The notes under the pieces were generated by a model. It did not search any database, was not told where the DNA came from, and saw nothing but the letters and a program-made list of their open reading frames with translations. A stretch of DNA of 6,247 nucleotides, taken from the NCBI GenBank assembly GCA_019347795.1, contig JAHWKS010000368.1, forward strand, positions 1 through 6,247, written 5' to 3'. The DNA comes from Planctomycetota bacterium (GTDB lineage: Bacteria; Planctomycetota; Planctomycetia; Pirellulales; Pirellulaceae). Shown piece after piece: positions 1-4,786 of the stretch. The position numbers were made by a program, and so were the translations under genes. The first letter of the stretch is position 1. Every line of letters starts with the position of its first letter.

Positions 1-890
1 CGTTTTTCGCCACCGCCAGCGCCGCCTGGCGGTTGGGCGCCACGCCGGTCTTCGTCGATATCGATCCCGCCACGTTCAACCTCCTGCCGGCGGCGGTGGA
101 AGCCGCCATCACGCCGTCCACGAAGGCGATCATTCCGGTCCACCTCTTCGGCCAGTGCGCCGATCTGGCGCCGATCATCGCCACCGCCCGCTGGCACGGC
201 ATCGCCATTATCGAGGACGCCGCCCAGGCGATCGGCGCCCAGTACGCGGGCCAGCACGCGGGCGCCTTGGGAGACGTCGGCTGCTTCAGCTTCTATCCCA
301 CCAAGAACCTCGGCGGCTACGGCGACGGCGGAATGCTGGTCACCAAGAGTTCGCAATTGGCCTCGCGGCTGACGCTCCTCCGCGGGCACGGCATGCGGCC
401 GCGGTACTTCCATCGCGAAGTGGGAATCAACAGCCGGCTCGACTCGCTGCAGGCGGCGGTGCTCAACGTTAAGCTGCGGCGCCTGGAGCAATGGACCGAG
501 ATGCGGCGCGAGAATGCGCAGCGCTATCACGAGCTGTTCACCGCCGCCGGACTCGATTCGCTGGTGACGATCCCGGCGGAGGCGCCCGAGCAGCGGCACG
601 TCTGGAACCAGTACACGATCCGCGTTCCCGAGGGCGCCCGCGATAGCCTGCGGGAGGATCTCACCGAGGCGGGCGTGGGGACCGAAATCTACTATCCGCT
701 CCCGCTGCACCTGCAGGACTGCTTCCACGAACTCGGCTATCGTGCGGGAAGCCTGCCGGAGACGGAGCAAGCCGCCGCCGAGGTGCTGAGCCTGCCGATC
801 TACCCCGAGCTCACCGCCGCCGAGCAAGAGACGGTGGTCGGTCAGATCGCCCGCTTCTACGGCCGCAAGCTTCGCGTCCAAGCTGCGTAG
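1..890 (+). CDS. DegT/DnrJ/EryC1/StrS family sugar aminotransferase, 5' end missing
   Basis: This is a PLP-dependent aminotransferase of the DegT/DnrJ/EryC1/StrS family. These enzymes usually transfer an amino group to a keto-sugar nucleotide for polysaccharide, O-antigen or glycan synthesis in the cytoplasm. The open frame runs unbroken from base 3 ([21 protein letters not shown]...) to TAG at 888-890, about 295 residues. The family is usually near 370, so roughly 70-80 N-terminal residues lie left of the window. A TTG at base 33 sits inside a conserved strand and is not the true start. Visible motifs are [18 protein letters not shown] (Asp codon 216-218, expected to contact the PLP ring nitrogen) and [16 protein letters not shown] (Lys codon 303-305, expected PLP Schiff-base lysine). 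[14 protein letters not shown] and the C-terminal [10 protein letters not shown] are also family-typical. No key residue is missing. The exact sugar substrate cannot be read from the sequence. It is convergent with the small membrane-protein gene, 55 bp away. Confidence 0.95.
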   Translation, partial: FFATASAAWRLGATPVFVDIDPATFNLLPAAVEAAITPSTKAIIPVHLFGQCADLAPIIATARWHGIAIIEDAAQAIGAQYAGQHAGALGDVGCFSFYPTKNLGGYGDGGMLVTKSSQLASRLTLLRGHGMRPRYFHREVGINSRLDSLQAAVLNVKLRRLEQWTEMRRENAQRYHELFTAAGLDSLVTIPAEAPEQRHVWNQYTIRVPEGARDSLREDLTEAGVGTEIYYPLPLHLQDCFHELGYRAGSLPETEQAAAEVLSLPIYPELTAAEQETVVGQIARFYGRKLRVQAA

Positions 891-898
891 TGCAGGCG

Positions 899-926
899 GC
901 TCGCGGGCGCCGTCATTATCGCGAGC
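899..926. terminator. Possible hairpin between convergent genes
   Basis: GCTCGCG (899-905) pairs perfectly with CGCGAGC (920-926) around a 14-nt loop. It lies in the 55-bp gap between the aminotransferase stop and the stop of the convergent small gene, where a shared terminator would be expected. No T-run follows on either strand, so it is not a canonical intrinsic terminator. Confidence 0.2.
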
Positions 927-945
927 AGGCGGCCTGTTCGTACGA

Positions 946-1227
946 TTAATGTCCTTTCGGCTTTTCGTCCTCGTCGTCGGTGCGAACTCTGATCTTGGGG
1001 AAACGTCGCTTCCCCGGACGGACGACGACGAAGATCCCCAGTCCCACGCAGATGGTCAGCAGGGCGTAGCCGAGGACATAGCTCTTGGCCTCTTCTTCTT
1101 TCTCCGCCGCCGCCTCCTGAGCCCGCGCCACGATCGGCGCCAGCCATACGACAACCAAAAACGCCGCCGCCCAAACGAGGCGGAGCGTCTTGCCGAAGCG
1201 GTGAAGAAGCCGGTGGCGTGCAGACAT
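946..1227 (-). CDS. Small exported membrane protein, function unknown (93 aa)
   Basis: I do not recognise a named family. The protein starts with a basic n-region (MSARHRLLHRFGKTLR), then a hydrophobic core at residues 17-33 ending in AxA (A34-R35-A36, then QEA), which reads as a signal peptide. A short acidic stretch follows (AAAEKEEEAK, 39-48). A second hydrophobic helix spans residues 50-69 (YVLGYALLTICVGLGIFVVV), then a basic RPGKRR stop-transfer and a charged tail (RTDDEDEKPKGH). The likely topology is a cleaved signal, a short outside linker, one membrane helix and a cytoplasmic tail. This reading beats the overlapping frames on both strands because only it gives coherent membrane-protein architecture. 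The Shine-Dalgarno is weak: an A-rich GAAGAAAAAA lies upstream of the ATG at 1227. It lies downstream of the DUF1080 gene on the same strand, but a 179-bp gap with a repeat argues against one operon. Tiny proteins of this layout are common in planctomycetes; that is recollection, not a search. Confidence 0.72.
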   Translation of the reverse strand: MSARHRLLHRFGKTLRLVWAAAFLVVVWLAPIVARAQEAAAEKEEEAKSYVLGYALLTICVGLGIFVVVRPGKRRFPKIRVRTDDEDEKPKGH

Positions 1228-1252
1228 GTGCGGTTTTTTCTTCGGTAGACAA

Positions 1253-1340
1253 ATCAGCCGCGACGCGCTAGCGTCCGGTTCGGAAACCAGGAAACGTCGC
1301 GTCCTCGCATCGGAACCGGGGCTAGCGCCCCGCGGCTGAT
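1253..1340. repeat. Long imperfect inverted repeat (REP/BIME-like), arms of about 30 bp
   Basis: The left arm 1253-1283 (starting ATCAGCCGCGACGCGCTAGC) and the right arm 1311-1340 (reverse complement starting ATCAGCCGCGGGGCGCTAGC) match over about 30 bp with a few mismatches and one 1-nt indel. They enclose a 27-nt spacer. Each arm also folds on itself: GACGC-GCTA-GCGTC at 1262-1275 and GGGGC-TAGC-GCCCC at 1318-1331. It lies in the 179-bp gap between the DUF1080 gene and the small membrane-protein gene, both on the minus strand. No coding potential and no transposase are seen. I recall similar sequences scattered through planctomycete intergenic regions, but this needs a genome search. It could be a REP-like element, a non-autonomous mobile remnant or a transcript stabiliser/terminator. 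Confidence 0.8.
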
Positions 1341-1406
1341 CCCCATTCCAAGCATGGTGTTACACCAGTCGCAAGAGATCATGATACCCAGCGGCCGGTC
1401 GCCGTG

Positions 1407-2498
1407 CTAACGGGGCGCGATCCAGATGTTGCGGAACTGAAGCGGGTTGCCGTGGCCTTGGAGCTTGATGGGGCCGGGCGTCCCCTCCGGATCGCTGCGA
1501 TGGCCGCCGGTGGGGCCGTCGATCTCGATGTCGTCGTGCACCACCACGCCGTTGTGCCGCAGCGTGAGCCGGGCGTTCTTGATCTTCTCGCCGCTATCGT
1601 CGCGCACCGCGTTGGTGAAATCGGCGTCGTACGTCTGCCACGCCAGCGGCGGGAAGCACATATTCACGCTCGGATCGGCCTTGGTGTAGACGCCGCCGCA
1701 CTCGTTGTTGAGCCCTTCCAGGCCGAAGGAGTCGAGAATCTGCACCTCGTAGTGATCCACCTGATAAAAGCCGCTGTTGCCGCGCCCCTGCCCGCGGGCG
1801 CCGGGGCGATACGGGAGCAGGAACTCCAGGTGCATCGTGTAGTTGTTGAAGTTGTCTTTGGTGAGGATGTCTTTGCCGTCGGTGTTGAGCAGGCCGGTCT
1901 GCTCGTCGAGCCGGCCCCCCTGCCAGTTCTTCATGCTCTCCTTCGTGCCGTCGAAGAGGACGACGGCGCCGCTCGGCGGCTTCTTGGACATCGTCTGGCT
2001 GGCGCGAACGGCCTGCTTCAGGCGGAAGGGCTTGCCGTCGTCGGTTTCCCCCTCCATCACTTCGCCATCGATGACGGCGGTATACGGCTTGTGCCCCTGC
2101 GGCGGGAAATCCTTGGTCGCAGAGAATTTTTCAGGCGGGTCTGCCAGGTACGACTTATCGCCCGAGGCGGGCTCGAACACCGCCTTCTCCCCCTCCAGCC
2201 GGCCGTCCATGAGAATCTTCTCTTCGCCGCCCCAGCCGGCCCCGGGGAGACCGTCCGGGTAGACCACTGCTTGGAAGGCGCCGCCCGCGAGCGAAATCAC
2301 CTGGGCGCCGAGCGTCTGGCCCCCTTCGATCTCACCCAGATACTCGCCCTGGATGGCGAAGTCCTTTGGGAGCGAGGGGTCATCCGCATCGGTCCAGACT
2401 TCCGTCTTGTCATCCGCGGCGAAGCTGGATGCGGTCGCCGCGATCGTCGCGAAACCGGCAAGCGTGAGGCAGAAGATGAATCGCGGATGCAAGAGCAT
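1407..2498 (-). CDS. Secreted DUF1080 (3-keto-disaccharide hydrolase-like) protein, 363 aa
   Basis: Residues 1-28 form a signal peptide (FIFCLTLAGFATIAATASSFA, cleavage near AADD), so the protein acts outside the cytoplasm. Residues about 44-165 form a beta-rich N-terminal module (DFAIQGEYLGEI, GAQVISL, VVYPDGLPGAGW) that I have seen with planctomycete DUF1080 proteins but cannot name. Residues about 177-361 are a complete PF06439 domain: LFDG (181-184), NSGFYQVDHYEVQILDSFG (241-259), W287-QTYDADF, HNGVVVHDDIEIDG (315-328) and IKLQGHGNPLQFRNIWI (344-360). The fold resembles concanavalin-type glucanases, and characterised relatives act on 3-keto-glycosides; the activity of this protein is inferred. 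The ATG at 2498 is preceded by AGGAAA at good distance (CAGGAAACCACC-ATG). It diverges from the heme-protein gene across 112 bp, which suggests joint control. Nothing is truncated. The long plus-strand open frame over the same DNA is a GC-rich antisense artefact. Confidence 0.93.
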   Translation of the reverse strand: MLLHPRFIFCLTLAGFATIAATASSFAADDKTEVWTDADDPSLPKDFAIQGEYLGEIEGGQTLGAQVISLAGGAFQAVVYPDGLPGAGWGGEEKILMDGRLEGEKAVFEPASGDKSYLADPPEKFSATKDFPPQGHKPYTAVIDGEVMEGETDDGKPFRLKQAVRASQTMSKKPPSGAVVLFDGTKESMKNWQGGRLDEQTGLLNTDGKDILTKDNFNNYTMHLEFLLPYRPGARGQGRGNSGFYQVDHYEVQILDSFGLEGLNNECGGVYTKADPSVNMCFPPLAWQTYDADFTNAVRDDSGEKIKNARLTLRHNGVVVHDDIEIDGPTGGHRSDPEGTPGPIKLQGHGNPLQFRNIWIAPR

Positions 2499-2537
2499 GG
2501 TGGTTTCCTGGGTGAGGGGACAATGATGATGCCCCGT

Positions 2538-2566
2538 TTGGCGCCGGAACGCATCCTCATTATGCT
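2538..2566 (+). promoter_or_regulatory. Candidate sigma70-type promoter for the heme-protein gene
   Basis: TTGGCG (2538-2543) and TATGCT (2561-2566) are separated by 17 nt, and each box matches 4 of 6 consensus bases. Predicted transcription would start near 2573, giving a leader of about 38 nt before the ATG at 2611. Housekeeping promoters in planctomycetes are poorly defined, so this rests on general bacterial consensus only. Confidence 0.33.
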
Positions 2567-2586
2567 ATCCCGAGGGCGCGGTTCAA
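2559..2586 (-). promoter_or_regulatory. Candidate sigma70-type promoter for the DUF1080 gene
   Basis: Read on the minus strand, TTGAAC (2586-2581) is followed after 16 nt by CATAAT (2564-2559), which matches 5 of 6 bases of TATAAT. The predicted start is near 2552, giving a leader of about 53 nt before the ATG at 2498. The -10 box overlaps the plus-strand -10 candidate at 2561-2564. Confidence 0.35.
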
Positions 2587-2610
2587 GAGTCCGTCACCCA
2601 AAGAGAGAAC

Positions 2611-3828
2611 ATGCCATACGGAGGTTTCCGATTCGCTTTCGTCATCCTGGCGCCGCTCGCCGCTGTCGCCGTCCGCGCGGACGATTCCGGGCTGGCGCTG
2701 CTGATTGAGATCATCGCCGAGAGCAATGACGCCGCGCTGCAGCGGGATCTCCTGGCGGGGATGCGCGAGGGACTGCGAGGCCGCAGGCGAGTCCCCATGC
2801 CGGAAGACTGGCCGGCGGCGTATGCGCGATTGTCGAAGAGCGACGACGCCGCCGTGCGGGAGCATGCGTCGGCGCTGGCGCTCACCTTCGGCGATCCGCA
2901 GGCCGTCCAAGAGTTGGGAGAGACGATGCTCGACGCGCAGGCGCCGGCGGAGCAGCGTCGCCGGGCTTTAGAGGCGCTCGCGGAAAGCCGGGCGACCGAC
3001 CTGGCGACGACGCTGCACCAACTGTTGCTCGACGCCGACTTGCGGAGCGACGTCCTTCGCGCCCTCGCCGCCTACCCGCACCCGCGCACGCCGAAGTTGC
3101 TGCTCGATCTCTACCCCACGTTGAGCGAGGACGAGAAGCAGGACGCGGTGCTCACGCTGGCCTCCCGGGTCGAGTTTGCGCAGGCGCTTCTGAACGCCCT
3201 GGAGAACAAGACCGTCGCCGCGAGCGACATCTCGGCCTACACCGCCCGGCAGCTCCAGAACCTGAACGACGAGACGATCTCGCGGCGCCTCAAAGAGTTG
3301 TGGGGTGAAGTTCGCAGCACGTCTGACGTGAAGCGGGAATTGATCGCCAAGTACAAAGATCTGCTGACGCCGGAGTTCCTCAAGGAAGGGGACCCGCAGA
3401 AGGGCCGGCTCGTCTACAACCGCACGTGCCTCAAATGCCATCGCCTGTACGGCGAAGGGGGAACGATCGGACCCGACCTCACCGGCTCGAATCGCGCGAA
3501 CCTGGATTACATCCTCGAAAACGCCTTCGACCCCAGCGCCGTCATCCCCCGCGACTACCGCATGAGCACCGTCATCACCGGCGACGGGCGGGTGCTCACG
3601 GGGATCATCACCGTCGATGCGCCGGAGGCGATCGTGCTGCAGACGGTGAACGAGAAGCTGGTGATTTCGCGGGACGACATCGATGAGCTGCGTCCCTCGC
3701 CGCTTTCGATGATGCCGGAGGGCCAGCTCGAGGCGCTCCCGCCCGAGGAGGTGCGCGATCTGGTCGTTTATCTTCGCACCGAGACGCAGCCGCCTTTGCC
3801 GGAGGGGGAATTGCAAAGTGCAAATTGA
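2611..3828 (+). CDS. Secreted HEAT-like/cytochrome c protein with putative heme-binding domain, 405 aa
   Basis: A signal peptide (residues 1-23, FRFAFVILAPLAAVAVRA, then DD) directs export. Residues about 26-235 are helical and HEAT-like (for example RRRALEALAESRATDLATTLHQLL, LLLDLYPTLSEDEKQDAVLTLA). Residues about 257-390 are a c-type cytochrome domain of the Pirellula/Verrucomicrobium putative heme-binding type (TIGR02603-like). It has KGRLVYNRTCLKCHRLYGEGGTIGPDLTG with C273, C276 and H277, and SMMPEG (M367/M368) as likely distal heme ligand. The expected role is periplasmic electron transfer. Family members I recall are often over 800 aa with an N-terminal dehydrogenase-like propeller; here the signal peptide leads straight into the helical part, so this is a short stand-alone form. 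The start ATG at 2611 follows a weak AGAGAG. The last residues (ELQSAN) and the TGA stop are encoded by an AT-rich interspersed repeat. It is divergent from the DUF1080 gene and convergent with the ThiS-like gene, 35 bp away. Confidence 0.92.
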   Translation: MPYGGFRFAFVILAPLAAVAVRADDSGLALLIEIIAESNDAALQRDLLAGMREGLRGRRRVPMPEDWPAAYARLSKSDDAAVREHASALALTFGDPQAVQELGETMLDAQAPAEQRRRALEALAESRATDLATTLHQLLLDADLRSDVLRALAAYPHPRTPKLLLDLYPTLSEDEKQDAVLTLASRVEFAQALLNALENKTVAASDISAYTARQLQNLNDETISRRLKELWGEVRSTSDVKRELIAKYKDLLTPEFLKEGDPQKGRLVYNRTCLKCHRLYGEGGTIGPDLTGSNRANLDYILENAFDPSAVIPRDYRMSTVITGDGRVLTGIITVDAPEAIVLQTVNEKLVISRDDIDELRPSPLSMMPEGQLEALPPEEVRDLVVYLRTETQPPLPEGELQSAN

Positions 3829-3856
3829 AAATTGCACATTTGAAATTTGAAATTCC
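3808..3856. repeat. AT-rich interspersed repeat, copy 1
   Basis: This AT-rich block, in otherwise GC-rich DNA, is built from units such as AAATTGAAAATTGCA and ATTTGAAATTTGAAATT. The 24-nt core 3822-3845 matches 4675-4698 in the same orientation with a single mismatch (C3837 versus G4690). It overlaps the last codons and stop of the heme-protein gene and fills the gap to the convergent ThiS-like gene. A small hairpin, GTGCAA (3818-3823) with TTGCAC (3832-3837), lies inside it and could help end transcription, but no clean T-run is present. Confidence 0.75.
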
Positions 3857-3863
3857 CCGTTCT

Positions 3864-4124
3864 TCACCCGCCGCCGATTGCCGGCAGGAAATGCACCTCG
3901 CTCTCGGGCGAAACCTTCGCCCGCAGTCCTTGCGTGGTCATGACGCTGTCGATGGAGACTTGCAGCGTCGGCGCCAGTTGATCGCCCTGGCAGAGGCGGT
4001 CGCGAATGCCGGGAAACTTCGCCTCCAGGGCCGCGACCACTTCCCGCACCGTGGCCCCTTCCACCTCAACCTGCGCGGCGCCGGTGAGCGGGCGAAGCTG
4101 CGCGGGAATGAAAACGACGGGCAT
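3864..4124 (-). CDS. MoaD/ThiS-family ubiquitin-like sulfur-carrier protein, 86 aa
   Basis: This small beta-grasp protein resembles ThiS and MoaD. It begins MPVVFIPAQLRPLTGAAQVEVEG, has a central helix (TVREVVAALEAKFPGIRDRL, residues 25-44) and ends SEVHFLPAIGGG. The C-terminal glycines are the hallmark of sulfur carriers that are adenylated and thiocarboxylated by an E1-like enzyme (ThiF/MoeB family). I chose the ATG at 4124 because it matches the usual family N-terminus; the open frame extends to 4160, but those 12 residues (MLMVPRGNGPCT) are unlike the family. The nearest good Shine-Dalgarno (AGGGG, 4145-4141) is 16 nt away, longer than ideal. No ThiF/MoeB, MoaE or thiamine gene is adjacent, so thiamine, molybdopterin or another sulfur-transfer role cannot be settled. 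The stop is 35 bp from that of the convergent heme-protein gene. Confidence 0.88.
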   Translation of the reverse strand: MPVVFIPAQLRPLTGAAQVEVEGATVREVVAALEAKFPGIRDRLCQGDQLAPTLQVSIDSVMTTQGLRAKVSPESEVHFLPAIGGG

Positions 4125-4158
4125 AGTACATGGTCCGTTGCCCCTCGGAACCATCAAC

Positions 4159-4237
4159 ACTAACCCGAAGCGTCAGCGAGGGAAAGCACCGACGGTCCCT
4201 TCCGGCGGTCCCTTCCTCGCTGACGCTTCGGGTTAGT
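4159..4237. repeat. Perfect 23-bp inverted repeat with internal direct repeats
   Basis: The left arm 4159-4181 (ACTAACCCGAAGCGTCAGCG...) and right arm 4215-4237 are exact reverse complements over 23 bp. The 33-nt spacer contains part of a direct repeat of CGGTCCCTTCC (4193-4203 and 4206-4216; the second copy runs 2 nt into the right arm). It sits between the lipoprotein stop and the ThiS-like start, both on the minus strand, and leaves little room for anything else. Translated, the arms give NPKRQRG and LADASG-like peptides, which I recall from spurious planctomycete open frames; that fits a repeat family dispersed in the phylum. It could act as a terminator or RNA-stabilising hairpin for the lipoprotein transcript, though no T-run follows. 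Confidence 0.85.
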
Positions 4238-4260
4238 CATGACTCTCGAAGCGGTCCGGC

Positions 4261-4635
4261 CTAATACCCGATCGGCATCGGGTCGTTCACGAAGAAATCT
4301 CGCGGGCCGCGGATCGTGTAATAGGGATAGCCGGTGGTGGGCGTGGTCCCTTCGCCCGGCAGCGGGCCTTCGGCGTGCCGCGCTTGATTGAGGGATTGGA
4401 GATGCGTGAGAAAATCCCCCTGCACGTGCGGCGGTCCCATTTGGGCCCCCGCCCGTAACCGGCCGGCCAGTTGGCCGTCGCCGATGCGGTCGCGCAATCC
4501 GCCGTTGCCGCAGGCAATGCAACTGCTGCAAGAGCCGTCGATGCACTGATTGCCTTGCAGGTTCTGCGTCTGCCAGCCGCAGCCGACGACCGACAAGGCC
4601 AACGCGGCCGACAGCGCCCAAATTGCGCGATTCAT
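4261..4635 (-). CDS. Cys-rich planctomycete lipoprotein, function unknown (124 aa)
   Basis: The ATG at 4635 is chosen because an excellent Shine-Dalgarno (TGAGGA, 7 nt before the ATG) precedes it and because it yields a clean lipoprotein signal: MNRAIWALSAALALSVVGC, with lipobox V16-V17-G18-C19. The open frame continues upstream to 4866, but only through repeat and rhamnulokinase antisense sequence. After the lipid-modified Cys there is a cysteine cluster, C31-x4-C36-x2-C39-x2-C42 (CIDGSCSSCIACG). A polar linker follows, and the protein ends GYPYYTIRGPRDFFVNDPMPIGY. I recall a similar RGPRDF tail in short planctomycete lipoproteins, but no function is known to me. The cysteines could bind metal or form disulfides. 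It lies between the rhamnulokinase and ThiS-like genes on the same strand, with gaps of 151 and 136 bp that each carry a repeat, so it is probably transcribed alone. Confidence 0.82.
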   Translation of the reverse strand: MNRAIWALSAALALSVVGCGWQTQNLQGNQCIDGSCSSCIACGNGGLRDRIGDGQLAGRLRAGAQMGPPHVQGDFLTHLQSLNQARHAEGPLPGEGTTPTTGYPYYTIRGPRDFFVNDPMPIGY

Positions 4636-4670
4636 CGTGGGTTCCTCAGGTAGGCGTCGATTCGGGCGGC

Positions 4671-4710
4671 GGGGAAATTGAAAATTGCAGATTTGAAAAT
4701 GCAAATTGCC
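4671..4710. repeat. AT-rich interspersed repeat, copy 2
   Basis: This is the second copy of the repeat at 3808-3856, in the same orientation: the 24-nt core 4675-4698 differs at one base. A run of G (4671-4674) borders it on the left, mirrored by a CCCC after copy 1. It lies about 36-75 nt upstream of the lipoprotein start, in the 151-bp gap after the rhamnulokinase stop. On the minus strand it reads GCAATTTGCATTTTCAAATCTGCAATTTTCAATTT and could lower duplex stability near a promoter, but I see no convincing -35/-10 pair. The rest of the gap (4711-4786) shows only short GCCGATTC direct repeats. Confidence 0.75.
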
Positions 4711-4786
4711 TTCTTTGCCGACACGGCCCACTAGGATCATCGGCGTTAGAATCGGCAAAATTGAACGAATCGGCGCCGCCGGCGCA

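Noticed and set aside
857..1252. Minus-strand open frame of 131 codons overlapping the small membrane-protein gene
   Set aside because: It overlaps the aminotransferase end and lacks membrane or domain features; the alternative frame at 946-1227 gives a signal peptide and a transmembrane helix.
1379..1406. ATCATGAT palindrome and a short GC stem just after the DUF1080 stop
   Set aside because: Too short and without a T-tract to support an operator or terminator call.
1404..2708. Plus-strand open frame of 434 codons across the DUF1080 gene
   Set aside because: It is antisense to a gene with a clear signal peptide and complete PF06439 motifs; its translation is rich in A, R, V and H with no domain pattern, as expected from the complementary strand of a GC-rich gene.
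2968..3867. Minus-strand open frame of 299 codons across the heme-protein gene
   Set aside because: It starts in the AT-rich repeat (QFSICTLQFP-like peptide) and continues antisense to a gene with CxxCH and family motifs; no recognisable protein features.
3822..4698. The two AT-rich repeats as a CRISPR array or as ends of a mobile element
   Set aside because: Only two copies, about 850 bp apart, in direct orientation, with a ThiS-like gene and a lipoprotein gene between them; no transposase, no regular spacers and no visible target duplication.
4773..4785. Hairpin GCGCC-GGC-GGCGC immediately after the rhamnulokinase stop
   Set aside because: Stem of only 5 bp with no following T-run on the minus strand; easily arises by chance in GC-rich DNA, so not called a terminator.
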